From Virgisporangium aurantiacum (GTDB taxonomy: Bacteria > Actinomycetota > Actinomycetes > Mycobacteriales > Micromonosporaceae), in NCBI RefSeq assembly GCF_016863635.1, contig NZ_BOPG01000083.1:1-64000 (forward strand): a stretch of DNA of 64,000 nt, written 5' to 3'. Shown here piece after piece: positions 51,102 to 57,899 of this stretch. The translations under genes and the position numbers were made by a program. The number at the start of each line of letters is the position of its first letter. Position 1 is the first letter of the stretch. Under the pieces are notes generated by a model. The model had not been told where the DNA came from. It worked only from the letters and a program-made list of their open reading frames with translations, and did not search any database.

Positions 51102-51614
51102 ATGGCCAGCGTCATGACAAGCCGAACTGTTCGCGAAGCGGCCGACACCTGCGAGCGCTCGTTCCGGTTTCTGGTGGAGGAATTCGAATACCGGGCCGAC
51201 CCGACCCGGTTCGATTCGGGCGGGTTCGCCGTGCGTTATCTCGGATCGGTCCTCGGCGTCGAGGTGGACTGGTATCCGCGAGATCCGCTGACCGTGTGGC
51301 TCGTACGGCTCGTAGACGGCGACTTCCCGGAGCGGGCCTCGGTTCGTCCGGCCGCCACGCTGAACTACTTCGACCTCGAGGATGTCGAAGCGATCAGCAA
51401 CAAGACGCGGCAAGTCGAAAGCCTGCAACTCTATGCGCTGCCGAACGAAGAGAATGCGGACCTGCTGGCCGCCAATCTCAAATCGTGTGCGTCGGACCTG
51501 CTTCGCGGTGACCTGTCACGTATGCCGGAACTCGAACGCCGGATTCTGGCGCGTGCCAGAGCCGTCGCGGTCGAACGCTACGGCGTGGAGGGAGCGGCCC
51601 GCCTCGGCTGGTAG
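51102..51614 (+). CDS. Intact immunity-like protein behind the broken toxin
   Basis: A 170-aa soluble protein that directly follows the RHS toxin tail. It contains FRFLVEEFEYRADPTRFDSG, VEVDWYPRDPLTVWLVRL, an ISNKTRQVESLQLYALPNE region and a helical C-terminus ending EGAARLGW. Size, acidity and position are those of a dedicated immunity protein, but I cannot assign a named Imm family. ATG 51102 and ATG 51114 are both possible. It is uninterrupted while its toxin has decayed, and a deleted second copy of its 3' part occurs at 52476-52553. Confidence 0.65.
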   Translation: MASVMTSRTVREAADTCERSFRFLVEEFEYRADPTRFDSGGFAVRYLGSVLGVEVDWYPRDPLTVWLVRLVDGDFPERASVRPAATLNYFDLEDVEAISNKTRQVESLQLYALPNEENADLLAANLKSCASDLLRGDLSRMPELERRILARARAVAVERYGVEGAARLGW

Positions 51615-51669
51615 CGGTACGTGGCAATCCCTCTGGTGAGGGCAGAATTCATCCGCGGTACGACCGTGT

Positions 51670-51675
51670 CAGGCT
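51670..51675 (+). promoter_or_regulatory. -10 box CAGGCT of a leaderless regulator gene
   Basis: CAGGCT ends six bases before the ATG at 51682. The same box and spacing are retained in the duplicated fragment at 55292. Confidence 0.5.
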
Positions 51676-51681
51676 GGTGAA

Positions 51682-52467
51682 ATGACTCGACCTCCGAGTT
51701 TCGGGGCGTTGGCCCGGCTGGCTCAGCACCGGAGGCTCGACATCGGCGCCCTTGCGCAAGAAGCGCAAGTCGAGGAGCCCGCGTTGCAGAACGTACTCGC
51801 GGGCTCCGCGCCGGAAGCGTCGCTGCTCCGACGGATTGCGCCGGCACTCGGCCTACACGTCGCCGACGTGTTCGTCCTCGCCGGCCTGCCGGTGCCGGAC
51901 GACCTCGCCGCCTGGGACGAGCGGGCAGCTGATCACATGGATGGCCTGGCCTACGACGCCATTCGGTTGCGGGCCGAGCGGCGCCAGGAACTCCGCAGCT
52001 ACGTACGGTCGCTGGCCGACCCTGTCATGAACCGGTGTCCACCGGCGCTCAAGGCCCATGAGCAGTATGAGCCGAACGCCGGCGGCGTTCTTGTCCGGAT
52101 GCTCCACAACAGAAATTTGACCTGGTCGGCATCGGCGAAGATTCTCTACGACGTGGGTGGCGTCGGTCCGCTGTCTGCGTCGACGATCGGGGTGATCGGG
52201 CATGGACGTAAGGAGCTCACTTCGGAGCTGCTGATCGGGTTCGCGATCGTGTTGGCGATCCCCGCCGTCGACCTGGCCGTGTTGCTCAGGATGGAGCTGC
52301 CGTCCGGCGCTCCGCCGGTGCGGCCCTCGGCAGCGGATGTCGCCGAGCTGATCTGGGACGCCCGCCGGTTGGACGCCGGCCAGGTGGCGCGGGCCGCCGA
52401 ATACGCCAGACGTGGTCGGCTGCGCAGTCGTCCCATTTCGCAGGAAGGCACTCAGGGCCAAGATTGA
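51682..52467 (+). CDS. XRE-like helix-turn-helix regulator of the MTRPPSFG type
   Basis: A 261-aa protein starting MTRPPSFGALARLAQHRRL. From memory many actinomycetes carry several such proteins with two degenerate Cro-like units: the first near residues 8-55 (LDIGALAQEAQVEEPALQNV, ALGLHVADVFVLAGL) and a second near 130-190 (MLHNRNLTWSASAKILYDV, GPLSASTIGVIGHGRKEL). The centre LRAERRQELRSYVRSL is a linker helix. One residue is missing in FGALARL compared with the duplicate copy (FGAMLARL). DNA-binding is inferred. Related fragments lie at 52517, 55313 and 56585. Confidence 0.75.
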   Translation: MTRPPSFGALARLAQHRRLDIGALAQEAQVEEPALQNVLAGSAPEASLLRRIAPALGLHVADVFVLAGLPVPDDLAAWDERAADHMDGLAYDAIRLRAERRQELRSYVRSLADPVMNRCPPALKAHEQYEPNAGGVLVRMLHNRNLTWSASAKILYDVGGVGPLSASTIGVIGHGRKELTSELLIGFAIVLAIPAVDLAVLLRMELPSGAPPVRPSAADVAELIWDARRLDAGQVARAAEYARRGRLRSRPISQEGTQGQD

Positions 52468-52475
52468 GAGCGTGC

Positions 52476-52560
52476 GACCTCGAAGCGATCAGCAACCAGA
52501 CGCGGCAGGTCGAATGCTACGGCACGGAGGGGGCGGCCCGCCTCGGCTGGTAGCGGTACG
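52476..52560 (+). pseudogene. Remnant of a second copy of the immunity-like gene
   Basis: Translated bases read CDLEAISNQTRQVE then CYGTEGAARLGW and a TAG at 52551-52553, matching the intact gene's DLEDVEAISNKTRQVE and RYGVEGAARLGW. The middle ~55 codons and the 5' part are deleted. Similarity continues to TAGCGGTACG (52551-52560; cf. 51612-51621) and stops abruptly, marking a recombination junction. Confidence 0.75.
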
Positions 52561-53167
52561 CCAACTGGTCGATCGCCTCTGCCGAGAGGGGAATCAGGTC
52601 GAGGACGAGGCCGCCGACCGGTGTCCGGTGGAGGGGTGCGGCGTCCTCTCCGGACGATGCGGGCACCCCGGCGATCGCGGCCAGGTCATCGGGGCGGAGG
52701 TCGAGCACGTCGCCGAGGTACCGCAGCCACTCCGGTTTCGGCGGGAACTGTCCCTGGACGAGCCGGCTGAGCAGCACCATGGGCCAGCCGATGACGCGGC
52801 ACACGGTTTCGATGTTGAGGTTTCGGACGAGCATGAGGCGCCACAGTGCGGTGCCGAAGGTGATCGGATCGACGGGCGGCACCGTCTGTCCGCGTGGTTC
52901 GGGCGCTGCCGGCAGGGAGCGGGCGTAGGCGCGGACGGACGCCAGTTCGTCGGCGGTGAGAGTGCCGGGCTTTTCCAGGAGGTTCCGGATCTGCCGCTTC
53001 GCGGTGGGGTCGGCGGGCATCAGCTCGGCGGGTATTGCCGATCCGCTGATCGCCAGCAGGTCGGTGAGGCGCCATCCGAGCTCTTCGGCCGCCGCGGGAA
53101 GGTGTTCTTCGACCGGTACGGCGACGCCCCGATGCGCCGCCAATCGTTGCAGCAGCAAGCCGTCCAC
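52517..53167 (-). CDS. XRE-like regulator, second type, with recombined 3' end
   Basis: A 216-aa protein, starting at GTG after TAGAAT and six bases (leaderless). It resembles the MTRPPSFG-type regulators: ELGWRLTDLLAISGSAIP, TLTADELASVRAYARSLP, RLMLVRNLNIETVCRVI and LDLRPDDLAAIAGVP. Its N-terminus lacks the PPSFG lead. The last ~13 residues (YRYQPRRAAPSVP) are encoded on the antisense of the immunity-gene remnant, so the natural 3' end has been replaced by recombination. It may still be functional. Confidence 0.65.
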   Translation of the reverse strand: MDGLLLQRLAAHRGVAVPVEEHLPAAAEELGWRLTDLLAISGSAIPAELMPADPTAKRQIRNLLEKPGTLTADELASVRAYARSLPAAPEPRGQTVPPVDPITFGTALWRLMLVRNLNIETVCRVIGWPMVLLSRLVQGQFPPKPEWLRYLGDVLDLRPDDLAAIAGVPASSGEDAAPLHRTPVGGLVLDLIPLSAEAIDQLAYRYQPRRAAPSVP

Positions 53168-53173
53168 GCTGAC

Positions 53174-53179
53174 ATTCTA
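53174..53179 (-). promoter_or_regulatory. -10 box TAGAAT of a leaderless gene
   Basis: On the minus strand TAGAAT is followed by GTCAGC and the GTG at 53167. This spacing supports that start. Bases 53180-53266 hold nothing else I recognise. Confidence 0.55.
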
Positions 53180-53266
53180 AGTGTCCGGGTGGTCCGATCC
53201 TCTGAACGGAGGCGACAGGCGTCGATCGCATACAGGCGGCCGGTCGGGCACGACGGCGAACCTGAC

Positions 53267-53890
53267 TCACTCTCTCGCCAGCCACATCTCGCGGGTGATC
53301 TCGTATTCGACCTCGCCCAGCTCGGTGCCGGGCAGCGGGTCTTCCCACTGCTGGTGATAGGTGCGCACGTGGCGCATCCCGATGGCTTCCATGACGCCGC
53401 GGGAACCCGCGTTCGCGGCCATGGTCTGTGCGATCACGCGGCGCTGCCCGATCGTGTCGAAGGCGTGCCGTAGGAGGGTACGGCAGGCCTCGCTGGCCAG
53501 ACCCTGACGCCAGCACCGCCGGACGAGACGGTAACCAAGGTCGCAGACGGTCGGGTCGTCGGGCTGGTCGGGGCCGTGCGCGGGCGGCAGCATCATGAGG
53601 CCGACGAAGTCGCCGTCCTCCTCGCGCTCCGGCGCGGCGGATCCGCGCCGACCGTTGCGCGTGCCGAACGCCATCCAGTGACCGAGACCGTCGACCCGGC
53701 GGCCGAGGGCCATGCGCGCGGCGTGCGATTCGGTCACCTCGGCGCGGGACCGGGCACGCCCGTACAGGAACCGGAGCACCTCGGGATCGGAGTCGAGCTC
53801 GACCTCCAGATCGAGGTGGCGGTCGGCCAGGGGCACGAGCAGGAGACGACCGGTACGCAGAACGGGTTGGGGCACAACGTGAATCCTCAC
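53267..53890 (-). CDS. GNAT-family acetyltransferase (RimJ/RimL type)
   Basis: A 207-aa protein with RTGRLLLVPLADRHLD near the start, strand GDFVGLMMLP, the acetyl-CoA loop region LGYRLVRRCWRQGLASEAC (RRCWRQGLA being the Q/RxxGxG/A-type loop) and RVIAQTMAANAGSRGVMEAI with GMRHVRTY. These enzymes acetylate protein N-termini, antibiotics or small amines; the substrate is unknown. The GTG start at 53890 is the only reasonable one. It lies 40 bases after another GNAT gene on the same strand. Confidence 0.82.
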   Translation of the reverse strand: MRIHVVPQPVLRTGRLLLVPLADRHLDLEVELDSDPEVLRFLYGRARSRAEVTESHAARMALGRRVDGLGHWMAFGTRNGRRGSAAPEREEDGDFVGLMMLPPAHGPDQPDDPTVCDLGYRLVRRCWRQGLASEACRTLLRHAFDTIGQRRVIAQTMAANAGSRGVMEAIGMRHVRTYHQQWEDPLPGTELGEVEYEITREMWLARE

Positions 53891-53930
53891 ACGAGTCGGG
53901 TGCCGCCGAGGATCGCGATCAGAGGGCCGA

Positions 53931-54872
53931 TTAGAGGTCGGTGCGGTAGGCCACCGAGCGGGTCTCCACCTCGAATCCGACGCCTTCGTAGACGCCCACC
54001 GCGCCGGTGGGGCTGTCGGCGTCGACCGACAGGTACGCGAAGCCCTTGCCGGCAGCGGCGGTGCCGGCGATCACGTCGGCCAGCAGGGCGCCGGCCAGGC
54101 CGCGTCGCCGCCACGGGCGCCGGGTGCCCACCTGGCCGATGTAGACGCGGTCGTCGTCGGCGTCGTCGTAGCTCAGCACGTAGCCGGCCAGATCCTCGCC
54201 GTCGAACGCCAGGCGGCTCAGGTCGCTCCGGAAGGAGTCGGACCGTACGGTGAAGCCGGCCCAGCTGTCGAGTTCGCGCTTCTGATAGCCCCAGTGGTCG
54301 CTGAAAGCGTCCATGTGCGCCTCGTACAGCGCGCCCTCGAAGCGCGGCTCGTACGGCTGCACGCGCAGCCCGCTCGGCACCGCCTTGTGGAGGTCCTTCG
54401 CGGGCGCGACCATCTCGAAGAAGTACCGCACGGGCGCGAACTGGAACCGCTCGAACAGCCGCACGGCATCGTCGCCGACGGCCGCGTTCGTCTCGATCAC
54501 CCAGCCGTCGGGTGAGCCAGCCGCCTGATGGATCTCCCTCGCCCGGGCGATCTGCCAGCCGAGCACCGCACGCCCCACGCCGCGCCCGCGCCACTTCGGT
54601 ACCACGCCACCGAACGAGTCGAACCGGTACCCGTCGGGCGGTGGAGTGGCGACGATGCCGGCGGCGATCAGGTCACCGTCGTCGGAGAACACCAGGCGGG
54701 AATCGCTCTCCAGGTTCCGCACCACGGCGTCGAGCACACCCTGCGTCTCGTCTTCGACGTATCCGGGGTGCCCGCCCGCGGCCTGCTCCACCTCGTTGTA
54801 CAGCGCGGTGAGCGCGGCGGCGTCACCGGGCTGGTACGGGCGGGTCGTGAACGGCAGGGTCAGCTCAGGCAT
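53931..54872 (-). CDS. Tandem-GNAT acetyltransferase (mycothiol-synthase-like architecture)
   Basis: A 313-aa protein with two GNAT units. The first has GVVPKWRGRGVGRAVLGWQ (acetyl-CoA loop RGRGVG); the second has VGTRRPWRRRGLAGALLAD (RRRGLA) and VDADSPTGAVGVYEGVGF. The two-domain layout resembles MshD but sequence around the first unit argues for a general acetyltransferase; the true mycothiol synthase should be elsewhere. The leaderless -10 box TAGCGT fixes ATG 54872. Substrate unknown. Confidence 0.8.
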   Translation of the reverse strand: MPELTLPFTTRPYQPGDAAALTALYNEVEQAAGGHPGYVEDETQGVLDAVVRNLESDSRLVFSDDGDLIAAGIVATPPPDGYRFDSFGGVVPKWRGRGVGRAVLGWQIARAREIHQAAGSPDGWVIETNAAVGDDAVRLFERFQFAPVRYFFEMVAPAKDLHKAVPSGLRVQPYEPRFEGALYEAHMDAFSDHWGYQKRELDSWAGFTVRSDSFRSDLSRLAFDGEDLAGYVLSYDDADDDRVYIGQVGTRRPWRRRGLAGALLADVIAGTAAAGKGFAYLSVDADSPTGAVGVYEGVGFEVETRSVAYRTDL

Positions 54873-54878
54873 GCTCCG

Positions 54879-54884
54879 ACGCTA
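54879..54884 (-). promoter_or_regulatory. -10 box TAGCGT of a leaderless gene
   Basis: TAGCGT on the minus strand, then CGGAGC and the ATG at 54872. Confidence 0.6.
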
Positions 54885-54961
54885 ACCGGTGCGGCAATTG
54901 GATTTCCGTCGATCATGGACGCCACCCGCGGGGCGCCGGGGACTCGCGGCTGCCCGCCGGT

Positions 54962-55210
54962 GTGTCCGACGAGCCCGACCGGCTGCTCGCCCCGGTCGGC
55001 TCGGCCCTGGCCGCCATCTATCCAGGCCAGCCGCGTCGCCGGCAGCCCGTGCACACCGTCTACGCGCCGGCCGACCGGGTGGTGCCGGGCCTCGCCACGG
55101 TGCGGGGACGGGAGGCGCGTCAGGCGCTTTCGCGCATCCTCCGGCGCCTTTCGACCCGGATCTTCTGCCCCGGGTGTACGCCAAGCTCGAGCGTGAGCCG
55201 GGCGCGCTGA
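54962..55210 (+). pseudogene. Fragment of a DUF6986 (aldolase/citrate-lyase-like) gene
   Basis: The frame from 54962 reads DRLLAPVGSALAAIYPGQ and RRQPVHTVYAPADRVVPGL, then, after a frameshift near 55135, FDPDLLPRVYAKLEREP. I recall this as the N-terminal region of actinobacterial DUF6986 proteins (ARYPGD, QPVHTVYVPADR, VRAKLxREP). Only about the first 80 of some 400 residues remain and nothing of the barrel follows. The bases 54885-54961 and 55211-55291 show no coding signal. Confidence 0.6.
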
Positions 55211-55291
55211 GCCGCGGGCCACGACCTGGCACAGAGCAACATCATCGGGCGAGTTGATGTTCATCCGTGCCCGGTCGTCGAGGTCTTCGGG

Positions 55292-55432
55292 CGACCGTGT
55301 CAGGCTGGTGAAATGACTCGACCTCCGAGTTTCGGGGCGATGTTGGCCCGGCTGGCTCAGCACCGGAAGCTCGACATCGGCGCCCTTGCGCAAGAAGTGC
55401 AAGGCTAGGAGCCCGCGTTGCCGACCGTGCTC
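55292..55432 (+). pseudogene. Truncated duplicate of the MTRPPSFG-type regulator gene
   Basis: About 140 bases nearly identical to 51661-51800, including the -10 box CAGGCT and six-base spacing. The frame from ATG 55313 gives MTRPPSFGAMLARLAQHRK and LDIGALAQEVQG, then stops at TAG (55406-55408) after 31 residues. It preserves the LL-type spacing lost in the longer copy, so neither is a simple copy of the other. Confidence 0.75.
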
Positions 55433-55503
55433 GGAAATTCGCGAGAGCGGTCGGCGAGTCTTGGCACCACCCCAGAGCTCCGAGAGGAATTGTCGAGCGA
55501 TAC

Positions 55504-55962
55504 ATGGACGAGCTAGCCGGGTATTCGGCCGAGGTGGTTGAGCGGTGCGGCACCTGCGGAGGCAACCTCAGATCGGCCATCTCCCAGTCGGCGTTCAAGG
55601 GCCGCCTCGTCTGGTCGATCGACCGCTGGTGCGACAACTGCGGCCATGCCGAGGTGGTTGACGGCTGGGACGACATGCCGGACGAACTGCGTTCAATGTT
55701 GATCGAGCAGTGCGGGCTCGTCCGGGTCCGGGTCGACCGGGCCGAGGCGAACCCGTTGCGCGTGCGGTTGATGGCGGTATTTCGGGTGAACGGTGTCGGG
55801 CTCGTCGAGGCCCGGGACGCCGTCGCGCGGCTCGTGGGCGAGGGCGTCACCGGCACCGACGCGGAGATGCGTCTGCTGTCCGAACGGCTGGCTGCGGTGG
55901 GTGTGACGCCTCATCTCGACCTCCTCGGCCGGTCGGTTGACGAGGAGGCAGAAGCCGGGTGA
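55504..55962 (+). CDS. Zinc-ribbon protein with L7/L12-like C-terminus, possible immunity protein
   Basis: A 152-aa soluble protein. The N-terminal part has CGTCGG and, 27 residues on, CDNCGHAEVVDGW, which should bind one zinc. The C-terminal ~60 residues (RVNGVGLVEARDAVARL, TDAEMRLLSERLAAVGV) resemble the ribosomal L7/L12 C-terminal fold that also appears in small toxin-immunity-associated proteins. The start codon ATG 55504 has only a weak AGAGGA site 14 bases upstream. It is the first of three small immunity-like genes in a row. Confidence 0.6.
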   Translation: MDELAGYSAEVVERCGTCGGNLRSAISQSAFKGRLVWSIDRWCDNCGHAEVVDGWDDMPDELRSMLIEQCGLVRVRVDRAEANPLRVRLMAVFRVNGVGLVEARDAVARLVGEGVTGTDAEMRLLSERLAAVGVTPHLDLLGRSVDEEAEAG

Positions 55963-56030
55963 GATAACGCTCGACGAGGTTCGGGACGACGGCTACGGAT
56001 CCTGACAGTGGTGCGGTCAAGGGGGCAGGC

Positions 56031-56549
56031 TTGTTCGATCCGGACGCCTTCCGGCGGGTGGTGGCTCCGCCCGATCATGCGCCGACGGCAGTCGACTGGG
56101 GTGCGGTCGAGTCTCGCCTGGGCGCGCCGCTTCCAGCGGATTACAAGGGGTTGGTGGAAACGTACGGACCGGGTTCGTTCGGTGGATTCTTCCGCGTGTT
56201 CTGTCCGGGGTCCTCACACAAGAGCCTGGATCTGGAGCACCAACACGAACGCACCACGTGGGCGCTCGAGTATCTGGCCGAGAGGGGTCATTCGTTACCG
56301 CGGGATCCCGCCGAACTGTTGTCGTTCGGCCGGTCCGACAATGGCGACGTGGCCTACTGGGTCATTGGACAGCGTGACGATCCCGATCAGTGGAGTGTGG
56401 CGCTCGGGGAGCCTCGCGGTCCGCTGTGGGAGGAATACGAGGGCGGAGCGGTCGAGTGGCTCGAGGCCGTTCTCTCCCGCCGTCTGCGAATGAAGATCTT
56501 TCCCAACGATTTCCCCCGGCGCACGGTTCGCTTCAATCCGCTCGGTTGA
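56031..56549 (+). CDS. SUKH (SMI1/KNR4)-family immunity protein
   Basis: A 172-aa soluble protein with the SUKH pattern: VDWGAVESRLGAPLPADYKG, LVETYGPGSFGGFFRVFCPG, LLSFGRSDNGDVAYWVI and WLEAVLSRRL near the end. SUKH proteins neutralise many polymorphic-toxin nucleases and deaminases by direct binding. The start is TTG 56031, with AAGGGGG about seven bases upstream. No toxin gene is adjacent now, so this is an orphan immunity gene in the decayed toxin region. Confidence 0.82.
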   Translation: MFDPDAFRRVVAPPDHAPTAVDWGAVESRLGAPLPADYKGLVETYGPGSFGGFFRVFCPGSSHKSLDLEHQHERTTWALEYLAERGHSLPRDPAELLSFGRSDNGDVAYWVIGQRDDPDQWSVALGEPRGPLWEEYEGGAVEWLEAVLSRRLRMKIFPNDFPRRTVRFNPLG

Positions 56550-56584
56550 CCTTCAGCATTGGTTCGAGTTCGACATGACGGCAA

Positions 56585-56645
56585 CCGAGTGTCTGTTGAT
56601 CGCCAGCAGATCGGCGAGGCGCCAGCCGAGATCGTCCGCCACCGA
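56585..56645 (-). pseudogene. Short remnant of an XRE-like regulator
   Basis: On the minus strand it reads DDLGWRLADLLAI, matching EELGWRLTDLLAI of the regulator at 52517-53167, with no open frame around it. A third trace of duplication of the same regulator type in this region. Confidence 0.6.
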
Positions 56646-56659
56646 GGAGGGGCAGACCC

Positions 56660-56875
56660 GTGGAGGAGAGCGAGCTCCATGCCAGGTGCCTGGCGCTGGT
56701 GCGCATGATTCGGTGGGGCGCCGGGTCCGAAGAGGAGGGCGATCGCCGCTTCGCGGAACTGCAACGGCTCAAGCCCAACCCGAACTGGGCCGACATCATG
56801 TTCCACAGGTTTCCGGACCTCTCCGACGAGGAGGTCGTGAACGAAGGCCTGTCATATCGCCCATTGGCTCTGTAG
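56660..56875 (+). CDS. E9imm-like small immunity protein
   Basis: A 71-aa acidic helical protein: ELHARCLALVRMIRWGAG, SEEEGDRRFAELQRL, DIMFHRFPDLSDEEVV and the typical ending LSYRPLAL. From memory this matches small actinobacterial proteins annotated e9imm, which relate to colicin-DNase immunity proteins. GTG is preceded by GAGGAGGGG. It ends the series of three immunity-like genes. No cognate nuclease is visible. Confidence 0.65.
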   Translation: MEESELHARCLALVRMIRWGAGSEEEGDRRFAELQRLKPNPNWADIMFHRFPDLSDEEVVNEGLSYRPLAL

Positions 56876-56892
56876 CCGCCCGACAGCGAGTC

Positions 56893-56961
56893 GATCTTGC
56901 AGTCGTGGGACTGCCATATCAGACCAGACCGGGCGCAACCTGGCACCACAACTGCAAGATC
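56893..56961. repeat. Long-loop hairpin element GATCTTGCAGTCGTGG
   Basis: Arms 56893-56908 and 56946-56961 are 16 bases and pair except for one mismatch; the loop is 37 bases. It starts 18 bases after the stop of the E9imm-like gene and precedes the aldo/keto reductase. It shares the arm style (GATCTTG at the outer end) and the GGTGCCA/TGGCACC-like interior with the 49-base element but is not the same sequence. A REP-like repeat or terminator is likely. Confidence 0.65.
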
Positions 56962-57043
56962 GGCGCGGGGATCAGGGGTCGGGCGGTCACGGACACGGCG
57001 TCCCGCTGGGGTGGGACGCCGGTCGATGCGGTTGGATGGACCC

Positions 57044-57877
57044 ATGACGAGCGCACCCACGGTGACCCTGCGGAACGGCGCCGAGATGCCGCGACTGGGT
57101 CTCGGCACGTGGCCCATGGACGACGACGCCGCCGAGGTCACGGTGGCCGCCGCGATCGGGTCGGGATACCGGCTCGTCGACACGGCGGAGAACTACGGCA
57201 ACGAGCGCGGCGTCGGTCGCGGGCTCAAGGCTTCGGGCGTGCCGCGGGAGGACCTGTTCGTCACCACCAAGTTCAACAAGCGCTGGCACGGCGTCGACCT
57301 GGTGGCCGAGGCGTTCGAGCGCAGCGCCGATCGGCTCGGCCTGGACTACATCGACCTGCTGCTCGTCCACTGGCCCAACCCACAGCAGAACCAGTTCGTG
57401 GACGCGGTGCGGGGGCTGGCCCGGTTGCTCGAGGACGGCCGGCTACGCGCGATCGGCACGTCGAACTTCAAGCCCGCCCACCTGGAACGCGTCATCGACG
57501 AGACCGGCGTGGTGCCCGACGTCAACCAGATCCAGCTCAGCCCGACCGTGACCCGCGAGTCCCACCGTGCCTTCCACGGGAAGCACGGCATCGTCACCCA
57601 GTCGTGGTCGCCGATCGGCGGCGAGAGCAACGACGTCCTGCGCGAGCCGGTCGTCCGGGAACTGGCCGAGCGGCACGGCCGCACGCCGGCGCAGGTGGTG
57701 CTCCGCTGGCACATGGACCTCGGGCTGACCGCCGTCCCCAAGTCGAGCGACCCGACGCGGCTGAAGCAGAACCTCGACATCTTCGACTTCGCGCTGTCGG
57801 CCGACGAGGTGGCCGCGATCTCGGCGCTGGACCGGGGCGACGCCGCCGGCGCCGACTCGGACGCGTTCGGCCACTGA
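57044..57877 (+). CDS. Aldo/keto reductase
   Basis: A 277-aa NADPH-dependent carbonyl reductase. The catalytic tetrad is visible: Asp and Tyr in DTAENYGNE, Lys in TTKFNKRW, His in LLVHWPNP. Later LRAIGTSNFKPAHLERVI and VPKSSDPTRLKQNLDIFDF are the cofactor-binding segments. It is close to 2,5-diketo-gluconate reductase-type AKRs, but the substrate cannot be deduced. ATG 57044 is preferred over longer frames that run through the hairpin; TTGGAT six bases upstream may be a weak leaderless -10. Confidence 0.87.
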   Translation: MTSAPTVTLRNGAEMPRLGLGTWPMDDDAAEVTVAAAIGSGYRLVDTAENYGNERGVGRGLKASGVPREDLFVTTKFNKRWHGVDLVAEAFERSADRLGLDYIDLLLVHWPNPQQNQFVDAVRGLARLLEDGRLRAIGTSNFKPAHLERVIDETGVVPDVNQIQLSPTVTRESHRAFHGKHGIVTQSWSPIGGESNDVLREPVVRELAERHGRTPAQVVLRWHMDLGLTAVPKSSDPTRLKQNLDIFDFALSADEVAAISALDRGDAAGADSDAFGH

Positions 57878-57887
57878 CCCCGGCACC

Positions 57888-57893
57888 TATCAT
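57888..57893 (+). promoter_or_regulatory. -10 box TATCAT of a leaderless gene
   Basis: TATCAT, GCATTG, then the ATG at 57900. The box is ten bases downstream of the preceding gene's stop, so the peptidase is probably transcribed separately. Confidence 0.6.
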
Positions 57894-57899
57894 GCATTG

